This document shows positions 44,916 to 54,693 of a DNA stretch of 64,000 nt, piece after piece. Source of the stretch: Olivibacter jilunii (GTDB lineage Bacteria > Bacteroidota > Bacteroidia > Sphingobacteriales > Sphingobacteriaceae); NCBI RefSeq assembly GCF_900607235.1, contig NZ_LR027856.1, positions 124,001 through 188,000 on the forward strand. Reading direction: 5' to 3'. The position numbers were made by a program, and so were the translations under genes. The notes under the pieces were generated by a model. The model was not told where the DNA came from. It made no database searches and saw only the letters and a list, made by a program, of their open reading frames with translations. Position 1 is the stretch's first letter. Every line of letters starts with the position of its first letter.

Positions 44916-45440
44916 ATGCAGTTAACGGAAGAGCTAAAGCAAGGCGACTGGACCGCCTTTAATGCTGTTTATAAGCAATACCATCAACAGCTTTATTTCT
45001 TCATTAAAAAAAAGACGAATTCGGACTTTCTGGCGGAGGAAGTCGTGCAGCTTACTTTTATTAAGCTCTGGCAATGCCGTACAGCTGTTAATGGTCATAT
45101 AGATCTTTCGTTGCAGTTGTTTCATATGGCCCGTCAAGTTATGATCGATGAGCTACGCAAGGAAGCAACGCGCACTAAGCACGAAGGAGTTTGCGCCGCT
45201 ACACCCTTTACCGATAACCTCGTCCAAGCAATAGAAGCTAAAGATTTAATCCGGCTTTTTGATAACCAGCTGTCCGATATGCCACAGATTCGTCGACTTA
45301 TATTTAACCTAAGCCGAGAGAAAGGGTTGAGTCATAAAGAAATCGCCGAAATGATGGGCATTTCTATGAAAACCGTAGAAGGACATATTACAAAAGTATT
45401 GAACCGGTTAAAGCAATATATGTATACCCTGTTCCTTTGA
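44916..45440 (+). CDS. ECF-type RNA polymerase sigma factor
   Basis: 174 residues. Region 2 spans about 10-75 ('FNAVYKQYHQQLYFFIKKKT', 'FLAEEVVQLTFIKLWQ') and region 4 about 115-170 ('LSREKGLSHKEIAEMMGISM', then 'KTVEGHITKVLNRLKQYM'). Typical Bacteroidota FecI-like sigma. Followed at 89 bp by its FecR-type anti-sigma and then SusC/SusD. Confidence 0.93.
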   Translation: MQLTEELKQGDWTAFNAVYKQYHQQLYFFIKKKTNSDFLAEEVVQLTFIKLWQCRTAVNGHIDLSLQLFHMARQVMIDELRKEATRTKHEGVCAATPFTDNLVQAIEAKDLIRLFDNQLSDMPQIRRLIFNLSREKGLSHKEIAEMMGISMKTVEGHITKVLNRLKQYMYTLFL

Positions 45441-45529
45441 TTTACCTGAATTGAAATAGCTGTTCATACTAATGTTAAATAATTGTTAAGTATCAAGGGA
45501 CTCCCTTCCGGCAAACGTATTGTTTGTAT

Positions 45530-46567
45530 ATGAAGGGAAAACAAGATATCAGACGATCTATATGGCGTTGGCCAACACGTTCGATAAAAAGATACTTTAC
45601 CGAACGAGAATGGGAGACCTTCCGGTCACCGGAGGAACTTGGACAAGAGAAGTCAGATCAGCTATTTGCTTCTATATCCAACAGATTGCAAAAACATGAT
45701 TCGTCTCGTGTCAATAAGCGCCTACAGGTGTATTGGCCGGGTATATATGCGGCCGCAGCTACTTTCTTGCTTTTGCTAACGGTGATTGTTCTTTGGCGAT
45801 CCTATATATCGTCGACTACCGAAAAAAAACAGAAACCGCAGGTAGCATCGCTCAACACTGTACCGCAATGGAAAGTTTATAACAACACAACAGAAAAGGC
45901 GGTCCGTGTGCGCTTACCGGATTCTTCATGGATGGTATTATATGCACATAGTTCCGCAAAGCATTTAGAGAAATTTAATGACGGAGAAAGAGCGTTATTT
46001 CTAAGTGGTAAGGCCTTTTTTGAAGTCGCGAAAGATGAACAGAAACCTTTCCGTGTTTACGCAGGAGGATTGAAAACAACCGTACTGGGTACTTCATTTA
46101 CCATTAACACGTTGGGCAAAGGAGAAAACACCTATGTGAAACTGCATACGGGCAAAATTCAAATAGAGCCTTTGCAATTATCAAAAAACTTTCGGAAGAA
46201 AATTTTATTACCCGGTCAACATTTCACCTTTAACCGCCTAAGACAACGAGAAATTCCGGTTACGCTTGTTTCTAAGCGGAATAAGGACAATGAAATGCGT
46301 TCTTTCGAGAAAAGCGGCTTTACGCTCCATTTCAATAAGATGCAATTGAATGAAGTGCTGCAAGTGTTGGCTGAAAATTATCAAGTGGAGATCGTACTTG
46401 AGCCGAAGCTTAAAATTGAACATATAAGCTATACCGGCGAAATTAATATGCAGCTCGAACCGATTGATAATGTGTTGGCAAATATTTGTTTGTTAAACGG
46501 ACTAACACTAGAACCAAATCAGGGCAACAGATTTACTATCCATAAAGGGAAAACACAAATACCATAA
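45530..46567 (+). CDS. FecR family anti-sigma factor
   Basis: 345 residues from ATG 45530; a TTG two codons earlier is unlikely. Cytosolic N-terminus, one membrane helix near residues 72-92 ('AAATFLLLLTVIVLWRSYI'), and a periplasmic FecR domain ('VRLPDSSWMVLYAHSSAKHL', 'GKAFFEVAKDEQKPFRVYAG'). The C-terminal DUF4974/secretin-like domain ends the protein ('LNEVLQVLAENYQVEIVLEP'). It should hold the preceding sigma factor until the transporter signals. Confidence 0.93.
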   Translation: MKGKQDIRRSIWRWPTRSIKRYFTEREWETFRSPEELGQEKSDQLFASISNRLQKHDSSRVNKRLQVYWPGIYAAAATFLLLLTVIVLWRSYISSTTEKKQKPQVASLNTVPQWKVYNNTTEKAVRVRLPDSSWMVLYAHSSAKHLEKFNDGERALFLSGKAFFEVAKDEQKPFRVYAGGLKTTVLGTSFTINTLGKGENTYVKLHTGKIQIEPLQLSKNFRKKILLPGQHFTFNRLRQREIPVTLVSKRNKDNEMRSFEKSGFTLHFNKMQLNEVLQVLAENYQVEIVLEPKLKIEHISYTGEINMQLEPIDNVLANICLLNGLTLEPNQGNRFTIHKGKTQIP

Positions 46568-46600
46568 CCATATCAAACACTTAATTAAATTAATTTCAAA

Positions 46601-49567
46601 ATGAATGTATTAAAGCAACTAAAAACAAGCATTTTGCTGATTACCTGTGTGCTTTGTCAGCATGTTTATGCGCGGCAGGGGCAACCCATGGTATCAGGTA
46701 TCGTGCAGGACGTGCTGGGCCAACCGCTTATTGGGGTAAGCGTGAAGGCCATTAATCAAAGTAGTGGAAAGAGTTTTCAAGCGAGCACATCTGAGAAAGG
46801 ACTATTTCAATTCATGCAGATGCCGCTTGGAGGTCCTTATGACTTTGTCTTTAGCTATATAGGCTATCAATCGGACACACTGCGGAATTATCAGCTGAGT
46901 GCAGGAAAACAGGTAACATTAAGTGTTAAACTGCAAGAAGAAGCAACAGGTTTAGGTGAGGTCGTTATTGTTGGGTATGGTACAAGTAGCAAGCGCGAAA
47001 TTACCGGGTCAATTACCTCGGTAAGTAGCGAAGAGTTCAACGCCGGGGTTTTTAGTACGCCCGGGCAGTTATTACAAGGTAAAGTTGCGGGCTTAAACAT
47101 AACCCGAAGCGGTAATCCAAATGAAAAACCCACGGTAATTCTTCGAGGCCCAACTACTTTGCGCGCAGGGTCGCAAGAGCCTTTTTATGTAATTGATGGG
47201 GTGCCGGGTGCTTCCATCGATTTGGTAGCGCCGGATGATATCGAAAGCATTGACGTATTGAAGGATGCGGCTTCCACAGCCATTTACGGCTCTCGGGCAG
47301 CTAATGGTGTAATTATGGTTACCACTAAGAAAGCTAAGGCGGGTGCTACCCGGCTTTCTTATAGTACCTATGTGGCAGCCGAGCAGATTTCCAACACCAT
47401 TGACATGTTAAGTGGTGAAGATTTGCGTGCCTACCTTGGTGAAAATGGTAAAACGGCTGCCCAAGATGATGGGAGCAATACGGATTGGCAAGAAGAGGTA
47501 AGCCGCACAGGTATTTCCCATAATCACAATCTGTCGTTTAGTGGAAGTGGTCAAAACTCTTCTTATGGTGCCAGCGTAAATTACTTAAATAATCAAGGGG
47601 TTATTAAAGGCACTTCCATGGAACGATTTATTGTGCGAGGTTATATGGAACAACACGCTTTTAACGATCGCTTAAAGCTCAACTTAAATATTACCAATAG
47701 TAACACAGATAGTAAGTTGGTGCCCAATGAGGTATACAGCAATATGCTGACCTATTTGCCAACAGTTGCTGTAAAACAACCGGATGGCTCTTATACCGAA
47801 GACTTTTCAGTAACTCGCGGCTATCTGAATCCTGTTTCACTTATTGATAACAATGATATCCGTCAAAAAACAAAAGTGTTTTTGGCAAGCGGTGGTGCGA
47901 GAGTAACTATTCTCGAAGGATTCGATTTTACCACCAATGTGTCTTATCAAGATGAACGGATTGACAGTAATGTCTATTATAACCGATTTTCAGGATTAGC
48001 GCAGAATCTAAACGGACGCGTTATCCGAAATACCGTTAGTAATACAAAAAAAATCCTGGAGTCGTTCTTTAATTACAATCGTAGCTTCGGTGAGCATGGC
48101 GTAAAACTGTTAGCTGGTTATTCTTGGCAAGAGGATCGTTTAGGAGATGGTTTTCAAACTACTAACCAGGGATTTGTGACGGATGGTTTGTCTTATAACA
48201 ACCCGGGTTTGGGCGATTCAAACGAAATACCGGTCGATTATGGTACCAAGCGAATTCAGACATTAAGACTCATTTCTTTTTACGGTAGGGCAAACTACCA
48301 ATATAAAGGCCGGTATCTATTACAGGCCAGCTTAAGAAGAGATGGATCATCGGCCTTTGGCGAAAACAATAAATGGGGTTTGTTCCCAGCGGTATCCTTA
48401 GGGTGGTTAATTGATCAGGAGGCGTTTATGCAAGCATTACCGGTTATCAGTAGCCTGAAATTACGTGCCGGTTACGGCGTTTCCGGCAATTCACAAGGAT
48501 TCAACGTGTTTACATCCAGATTCCTTTATGCAGGTACAGGGCGTTTTTATTATAACGGTCGCTTCGTTAATGCGATTGGACCTTTCCAAAATGAAAACCC
48601 CGATTTAAAGTGGGAACGAACAGCTACACTTAATATCGGGTTGGATTTTGGTTTGTTTAACAATAAACTTTCCGGTTCGGTGGATGTTTATGACAAGCGT
48701 ACCTCCGATTTGCTATGGACTTATCCCGTATCAGCTACGCAATATTTTGTACCTGAATTGACAGCTAATGCCGGTGAAATGTCCAATAAAGGAATCGAGC
48801 TCGCTTTGCAGGCTACTCCGGTTAACCGAAATGGTTTTAGCTGGACAACAGCTATTAACCTGGCGCATAACCGCAATAAAATGACATCACTGAGCAATGA
48901 TAATTTTGAATTGCCGCTGATACAAACCGCTTACTTAGGAGGTAGAGGACAATCGGGGAATGCTTCGCAGCGTGTACAAGAAGGTTATGCATTGGGTTCC
49001 ATCTATACATGGCGTTATGCCGGAAAGAACGCCGAGGGTGTATCGCAGTTCTATGATAAAGATGGGAACTTAACAACTGCACCAACGTCAAACGACTTTT
49101 ATTATATCGGTAAAGCGCAACCTAAACTGATTTATGGTTGGAACAATACCTTTAAGTATAAGAGTTTTGACTTAAATTTCTTTCTCCGCGGAGTTACCGG
49201 TAATAAAATTATCAATGCAACCCTAGCCGATATGAATGCGCCTAATAATGCTACGCAAACGAATATACCACAGTTTACCTTAGATGAGCAGGAGCCTATT
49301 AATGATAACAATGCCTATTTGCTGTCGGATCGTTTTGTTGAGAGCGGGAGTTATCTGCGTTTAGATAACGCGACCTTAGGTTATAACTTTAAGAAGGACA
49401 AAAGTATGATTCGAATATATGTGGGTGCTAATAACTTGTTTGTTATTACAAATTATCGAGGAATTGACCCTGAGATTAGCATGGGTGGGATAGAGCCGGG
49501 AATTGATAATCGCAATTATTACCCCAAAACTCGCTCCTTCATGTTGGGTTTAAACGTGAATTTTTAA
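46601..49567 (+). CDS. SusC/RagA family TonB-linked outer-membrane transporter
   Basis: 988 residues with signal peptide, a carboxypeptidase-like regulatory domain (about 30-105), TonB box region ('GLGEVVIVGYGT' near 118), plug (about 120-235; 'YVIDGVPGASIDLVAPDDIE') and a 22-strand barrel to the end. There is no secretin/TonB N-terminal signalling domain before the regulatory domain, so signalling to the adjacent FecR would need another route. Starts 33 bp after the anti-sigma gene. Confidence 0.95.
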   Translation: MNVLKQLKTSILLITCVLCQHVYARQGQPMVSGIVQDVLGQPLIGVSVKAINQSSGKSFQASTSEKGLFQFMQMPLGGPYDFVFSYIGYQSDTLRNYQLSAGKQVTLSVKLQEEATGLGEVVIVGYGTSSKREITGSITSVSSEEFNAGVFSTPGQLLQGKVAGLNITRSGNPNEKPTVILRGPTTLRAGSQEPFYVIDGVPGASIDLVAPDDIESIDVLKDAASTAIYGSRAANGVIMVTTKKAKAGATRLSYSTYVAAEQISNTIDMLSGEDLRAYLGENGKTAAQDDGSNTDWQEEVSRTGISHNHNLSFSGSGQNSSYGASVNYLNNQGVIKGTSMERFIVRGYMEQHAFNDRLKLNLNITNSNTDSKLVPNEVYSNMLTYLPTVAVKQPDGSYTEDFSVTRGYLNPVSLIDNNDIRQKTKVFLASGGARVTILEGFDFTTNVSYQDERIDSNVYYNRFSGLAQNLNGRVIRNTVSNTKKILESFFNYNRSFGEHGVKLLAGYSWQEDRLGDGFQTTNQGFVTDGLSYNNPGLGDSNEIPVDYGTKRIQTLRLISFYGRANYQYKGRYLLQASLRRDGSSAFGENNKWGLFPAVSLGWLIDQEAFMQALPVISSLKLRAGYGVSGNSQGFNVFTSRFLYAGTGRFYYNGRFVNAIGPFQNENPDLKWERTATLNIGLDFGLFNNKLSGSVDVYDKRTSDLLWTYPVSATQYFVPELTANAGEMSNKGIELALQATPVNRNGFSWTTAINLAHNRNKMTSLSNDNFELPLIQTAYLGGRGQSGNASQRVQEGYALGSIYTWRYAGKNAEGVSQFYDKDGNLTTAPTSNDFYYIGKAQPKLIYGWNNTFKYKSFDLNFFLRGVTGNKIINATLADMNAPNNATQTNIPQFTLDEQEPINDNNAYLLSDRFVESGSYLRLDNATLGYNFKKDKSMIRIYVGANNLFVITNYRGIDPEISMGGIEPGIDNRNYYPKTRSFMLGLNVNF

Positions 49568-49642
49568 TGGAATTTAATGTTCAATAAAGTAGACAGCAAT
49601 ATGATAAATAATGATGGTTGTATTGCACTAAAGATATACAAG

Positions 49643-51235
49643 ATGAAAAAAAGAATATTTTTAATCGCCATGTTTATTGGGATGATAGCTGCAAGCTGTA
49701 CGAAGCTGGACGTACCTGTTGAGTCGGAGCTGACTCCTGATAATTTTCCAAATACACCGGAAGCTTTTGTGGCTGCAACAGGACCCATTTATACACAGCT
49801 GAGGTCTGGTTATGCTGTTAACTATTGGCGTATGCAGGAACTTTCTACCGATGAAGCTATTATCCCTGCAAGAGATGGGAATTATGATGATGGTGGGCAA
49901 TATAGGATGCTGCATAAACATAATTGGAATCCGGACCATCCAACGATTAAAGCGGTTTGGGAATGGGGCTTTGGTGGTATCCAAACGTGTAATCGGCTGT
50001 TGGCACTGTTCGAAGATGCAGTAGAGAGTGATTCGAAGAGACAAACCCTAGCGGAGATTCGGACTATGCGAGCGCTTTTCTATTTTTTTATGATGGATTT
50101 ATATGGAAATGTACCCATTTCGATTGCTTTCGGTTCATCCGAACAACCAGCTACTTCAAGTCGTTCAGAGGTCTTTAATTTTATCGAAACGGAGTTGTTG
50201 GCTGCGGTTCCTGATTTATCGGTCGAGACAGGTATGTTGACTTATGGTCGTCCAACTCGTTGGCTAGCCTATGTAATGCTGCAGAAACTTTACTTAAACG
50301 CCGAATATTATACGGGTACGCCGAAATATACAGAATCGGTGGCGTACGCTGATAAGCTCCTGACTGAATCAAATTTTTCACTTATGAGCGATTTTACAAG
50401 CTTGTTCATGCCGGATAATGGTCCAAACAGCGAGACCATCTTTGCAGTGCCTTATGATGCCAATGTGGCTCCGGGAAATCAATTCTCACGATTCGGATTG
50501 CATACAGCTCTACAAGACAAATACGATTTGCCCTTTAGACCGAGTATTGCCTTAAGCACTATCGCCGATTTCTATCGTTTGTTTAATCTAGCGGGCGACA
50601 AACGCAATGAGACTTGGCTGGCTGGAAAACAAGTAGATTTTGATGGTAATCCGATTTTGGTCAAAACAACCAATAAAGGCTTAGATGCAAGCTATAGCGG
50701 GCCGGACCCAGGGAAAGAAATTCAATGGCAATTGGAATTTACGCCCGAAATGCCTTTACGTTTGGAAGCTACGATGGACGTCGGCAATGATGAACTTGGC
50801 AAAGCCCGCGGTGTACGTTCAATAAAGTACTACCCCGATAAGAATACGCATCCCAGCAATCGTGATTCTAACAATGATGTGCCGGTATTTCGTTTGGCGG
50901 ATGTTTATCTAATGAAAGCCGAGGCGATTCTCCGAGGTGCCGCGGCAACCACCGTGAAAGGTGAATCACAAACGGCAGATGTACTTGTAAATAAGATCCG
51001 TAGGCGTGTGGGCGCGGATGAAGTAATGGGTATTACTTTAGAAACTCTTCTAGACGAACGAGCAAGGGAGTTTGCTTGGGAAGCTTGGAGAAGGAATGAT
51101 TTGATACGCTTTGGTAAATTTGAAGATGCTTGGGGATTTAATCCCGGAGGGCAAGCACCAACCTATCGCATTTATCCGGTGCCTACCAGCGAAATGAGAT
51201 TGAATACGAAATTAATACAGAATCCTGGCTACTAG
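49643..51235 (+). CDS. SusD/RagB family outer-membrane lipoprotein
   Basis: 530 residues from ATG 49643, giving a clear lipoprotein signal ('RIFLIAMFIGMIAASC'); the frame is open back to 49577. N-terminal TPR-rich part and C-terminal RagB region ('RLADVYLMKAEAILRG', 'LLDERAREFAWEAWRRNDLI', 'YPVPTSEMRLNTKLIQNPGY'). It is the glycan/substrate-binding lid of the preceding SusC. The end is followed by a strong terminator. Confidence 0.95.
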   Translation: MKKRIFLIAMFIGMIAASCTKLDVPVESELTPDNFPNTPEAFVAATGPIYTQLRSGYAVNYWRMQELSTDEAIIPARDGNYDDGGQYRMLHKHNWNPDHPTIKAVWEWGFGGIQTCNRLLALFEDAVESDSKRQTLAEIRTMRALFYFFMMDLYGNVPISIAFGSSEQPATSSRSEVFNFIETELLAAVPDLSVETGMLTYGRPTRWLAYVMLQKLYLNAEYYTGTPKYTESVAYADKLLTESNFSLMSDFTSLFMPDNGPNSETIFAVPYDANVAPGNQFSRFGLHTALQDKYDLPFRPSIALSTIADFYRLFNLAGDKRNETWLAGKQVDFDGNPILVKTTNKGLDASYSGPDPGKEIQWQLEFTPEMPLRLEATMDVGNDELGKARGVRSIKYYPDKNTHPSNRDSNNDVPVFRLADVYLMKAEAILRGAAATTVKGESQTADVLVNKIRRRVGADEVMGITLETLLDERAREFAWEAWRRNDLIRFGKFEDAWGFNPGGQAPTYRIYPVPTSEMRLNTKLIQNPGY

Positions 51236-51259
51236 CCCGCTAAATCTGTCTTAAAACCG

Positions 51260-51287
51260 AGCCGTTCTGCAAAGAACGGCTTTTTTT
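51260..51287 (+). terminator. Intrinsic terminator after the first SusCD operon
   Basis: AGCCGTTCT and AGAACGGCT form a 9-bp stem with a GCAA loop (very stable tetraloop), followed by a run of T (51281-51287). Located 25 bp after the SusD stop codon. Confidence 0.85.
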
Positions 51288-51372
51288 ATAAACAATTGTT
51301 AAGTAACGGCAAGTGCCGGTTTTTACTCTTTGTTTTTCGGTTTAATAACTTTAAATGGTTGTTTTTTAGTAG

Positions 51373-51402
51373 TTTGATTTGTTTTTAGCTGGTCTATGTT
51401 TG
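51373..51402 (+). promoter_or_regulatory. Promoter of the second SusCD locus
   Basis: TTTG at 51373-51376 and TATGTTTG at 51395-51402 with an 18-bp spacer, close to the Bacteroidota -33/-7 pattern; about 95 bp before the SusC ATG, leaving a long AT-rich leader. Confidence 0.5.
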
Positions 51403-51497
51403 GAGTTAACCAAAATTTAATATTTAAATAGTTTACTAATAATATACAAAGTTTAATATTGTTGTGTTTAAAAACACCTAATGTTAAAAGTTTGTTT

Positions 51498-54400
51498 ATG
51501 TTAGTTCAACCTTCATCTCATTTACGGCAGAAATCAATACTATTACTCCTGTTGACGGTTCTTTATGGCTATTCCTTCGGGCAATCTCCCGTAGTCAGCG
51601 GAAAAGTAACCGATTCGCTGACCGGCGAAACCATTCCCGGCGCGACCGTTCGTAACATGAGCACCGGAAAAATGGTGTCAACCGATCAAAATGGAAATTT
51701 TAATGTTTCGGCAAATTCAGCTGACTCGCTACAGATTGCCTTTATTGGCTATTTGACCAAGCGTATGATTGTCGATACAAAAAAAGAACTTATTATTGCC
51801 CTCGCACCTAATCAACAGGGTCTAAATGAAGTAGTCGTTACCGCACTAGGTATTAAAAAGGAAAAGCAGGCGGTTGGTTATTCTATTCAGGAAGTAAAAG
51901 GGCAGGATTTAGTAAAAGCGCGTGAGCCGAGTGCTATTTCCAATTTGGCAGGTCGGGTTGCCAGTCTCACGATCACACCAAGCACCAATCTCTTCGGTGA
52001 CCCCGGTATTACTTTACGAGGGCGTAATAATGTGTTAATTGTAGTTGATGGTATGCCCATTAATACAGATTCCTGGAATTTAAGTCCTGATGATATTGAG
52101 TCGTATTCTGTATTGAAAGGCGCTAATGCTGCCGCTCTATATGGTAACAGAGGGCAAAATGGTGCGATTGTCATTACTACAAAACGTGCCAAGGCTCGAG
52201 ACAAAGGCTTTCAAGTCGAATTTAATTCGAGTACCCAATTACAGACCGGTTATAATGCGATACCAAAAATTCAAACAGCGTACGGTCCCGGTTCCAATTA
52301 TGAATATGCTTTTAAAGACGGTAGAGGGGGCGGGATTAATGATAATGATTACAATATTTGGGGGCCGCGTTTCGAGGGGCAACTGATTACACAGTATAAC
52401 AGTCCGCTTGACCCGCAAACCGGCGAACTGGTGCCATTGCCTTGGACGGCAAAAGGAAAAGACAATTTAAAGGAGTTTCTGGAAAATGGTTTATTAAGTA
52501 CAAATAACCTGGCTATTTCCACTAAAGGAGATCGGGGAGATTTCCGATTGTCGGCATCCCAGATGTTTCAGAAAGGCACGACACCTAACACAAAATTAGG
52601 AGGAACCAACGTAAATCTCTCTGGCGGTATTAATGCCGGCAGTAAGCTTCGCTTTGATGCGAGTATCAATTATAATAAACAATATTCACCCAACTATCCG
52701 AATTTAGCTTATGGTCCGCAAAGTCCCATTTATATATTAACGCTTTGGGGAGGCGCGGATTACGATATTAATGATCTCCGAAATTATTGGCAACCGGGCA
52801 AAGAGAATGTACAACAATATAATCGAGAGTATACGATTTACGATAACCCTTGGATGACAGCTTATGAAAACCTGCGAACTTATGATAAAGATGATATTTA
52901 TGGACATATCATGATGAACTATAAGTTAACGGAGAAGCTGTCTTTCAATGCTCGTACGAGTGTTAGTACTTGGAACCGGAATCGCACAATTAAAATCCCG
53001 ATATCAGCCAACTTATATGGCTACACTATTGGTGGAAGTAGAGTGGGGGGCTATCAGGAAACGTATGATACCTTTTGGGAAAACAATACGGAAGCGTCCT
53101 TAAAGTATCAAGACCGGTTTTTTGAAGATGTTGGTTTCACGGGATCCATTTTCGGGAACTTGCGAACCGTGAGCGCTAAATCGCTGTTTGCACGGACTGA
53201 CCGTGGGTTAACAGTACCGGGAGTGTACGACTTGAGTAATTCGGTTATGCCTACCATTGCCACTAACGATAGGGCTTCCAGACAGGTTGGAAGTGTATAT
53301 GGTTTTATTGATCTCGACTACAAGAGTTTATTGTATTTAAGTTTGACCGGGCGTGTTGACAAATCATCCACTATGCCCCTAAAAAACAACACCTACTTTT
53401 ATCCATCGGCGTCTCTTAGTGCTATTATCTCCGAAATGATTAGCATGCCCAAAGCGATAACATCCTTGAAAGTGCGCGGTGCTTACGCAGACGTTGCCAG
53501 TGATTTTGTAGACGAAGATGCCCAGTACGATATCTACAAGTTGTTACCCTTTTATAGTAATTATGGGAGATGGGAAAATACCTATACCGGCGTTAATTAT
53601 ACCGGTGTATTGCCTAATCCTGATTTGTTGGCGGAACGTGTGAAGACATTTGAGCTAGGGCTTGAGGCTAGATTTTTTAATGGACGACTAGGCGTAGATG
53701 CAGCTGTTTTTAGAAATTTAGAAGGGCCGCGGATTACTGAGCTTGCTACATCCCTAACATCGGGTGTCAGTGCTCGACAGACAAATGGTTTAACGCTCTT
53801 ACGCAAGGGGCTGGAGTTAAGTGTAGATGGTACGCCCATTGCCCGTGATAATTTCTCGTGGAATGTGCTTGTCAATGCCTCGACGAATCATGCCTGGTTA
53901 CATGAAATTGACGGCGTGCAAAATCGTTATGGAAATATCCATGTCGGCGAACGATGGGACAGTTATTATATAAAAGATTTCCAACGGGATGATGAAGGGA
54001 AGCTTATTGTAGGGACAAACGGTCTACCTGCCTATAATCCTTATATGACGAAAATAGGACACAGCGATAATAACTGGGCTGTCAGTGTTAACAACACCTT
54101 CAAGTATAAGGCCTTTAGCTTAAGTTTTATGTTCGATGGCCGATTTGGTGGTTTGATAAAGAATGTACAAGACGCCAAACAGTGGGGATCGGGCACTCAT
54201 CCGGAATCTGCCAATGAGTACCGTTTAAAGGACTGGCAAAATCGAGATGTGGACGGGTATAAAGGTAGTGTTATGACGGACGGCGTAAAAATCGTCAGCG
54301 GTCAATTGAATGCCGATCAAGATGGGAATGTAATTTCTGACACACGTGTTTTCGCTCCAAATGATATTCCGGTATTATGGCAAGCGTGGGCGACCAATTA

Positions 54401-54665
54401 TTATCAATCCGATCCCATTGCAACGAAGAAAAGAACCTTTGTAAAGTTGCGAGAGATTGTGTTGAGCTATGACTTCCCGTCATCCTTTCTCAAACGGACC
54501 AAGTTCTTTGATACGGCAAGTGTCTCTTTAGTCGGGCGCAATCTGTTCTATTTTACAGGCAAAGGGACGCAAAATATGGATCTGGATCAGTTTACAGGTT
54601 CTAGTTCTGATTACCAGACGCCATCTGTCAAGAGTTTTGGCATCAACCTCAATGCAACTTTCTAA
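51498..54665 (+). CDS. SusC/RagA family TonB-linked outer-membrane transporter
   Basis: 1055 residues from ATG 51498; a TTG at 51459 is in frame but less likely. Signal peptide, regulatory domain ('VSGKVTDSLTGETIPGATVR'), TonB box region ('GLNEVVVTALGIKKEKQAVG'), plug ('GDPGITLRGRNNVLIVVDGM') and barrel. Different subgroup from the SusC at 46601, and without its own sigma/anti-sigma. Followed at 28 bp by its SusD partner and then a phosphoesterase. Confidence 0.95.
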   Translation: MLVQPSSHLRQKSILLLLLTVLYGYSFGQSPVVSGKVTDSLTGETIPGATVRNMSTGKMVSTDQNGNFNVSANSADSLQIAFIGYLTKRMIVDTKKELIIALAPNQQGLNEVVVTALGIKKEKQAVGYSIQEVKGQDLVKAREPSAISNLAGRVASLTITPSTNLFGDPGITLRGRNNVLIVVDGMPINTDSWNLSPDDIESYSVLKGANAAALYGNRGQNGAIVITTKRAKARDKGFQVEFNSSTQLQTGYNAIPKIQTAYGPGSNYEYAFKDGRGGGINDNDYNIWGPRFEGQLITQYNSPLDPQTGELVPLPWTAKGKDNLKEFLENGLLSTNNLAISTKGDRGDFRLSASQMFQKGTTPNTKLGGTNVNLSGGINAGSKLRFDASINYNKQYSPNYPNLAYGPQSPIYILTLWGGADYDINDLRNYWQPGKENVQQYNREYTIYDNPWMTAYENLRTYDKDDIYGHIMMNYKLTEKLSFNARTSVSTWNRNRTIKIPISANLYGYTIGGSRVGGYQETYDTFWENNTEASLKYQDRFFEDVGFTGSIFGNLRTVSAKSLFARTDRGLTVPGVYDLSNSVMPTIATNDRASRQVGSVYGFIDLDYKSLLYLSLTGRVDKSSTMPLKNNTYFYPSASLSAIISEMISMPKAITSLKVRGAYADVASDFVDEDAQYDIYKLLPFYSNYGRWENTYTGVNYTGVLPNPDLLAERVKTFELGLEARFFNGRLGVDAAVFRNLEGPRITELATSLTSGVSARQTNGLTLLRKGLELSVDGTPIARDNFSWNVLVNASTNHAWLHEIDGVQNRYGNIHVGERWDSYYIKDFQRDDEGKLIVGTNGLPAYNPYMTKIGHSDNNWAVSVNNTFKYKAFSLSFMFDGRFGGLIKNVQDAKQWGSGTHPESANEYRLKDWQNRDVDGYKGSVMTDGVKIVSGQLNADQDGNVISDTRVFAPNDIPVLWQAWATNYYQSDPIATKKRTFVKLREIVLSYDFPSSFLKRTKFFDTASVSLVGRNLFYFTGKGTQNMDLDQFTGSSSDYQTPSVKSFGINLNATF

Positions 54666-54693
54666 TACTTCCATGGACCCGAAAAATATACTA

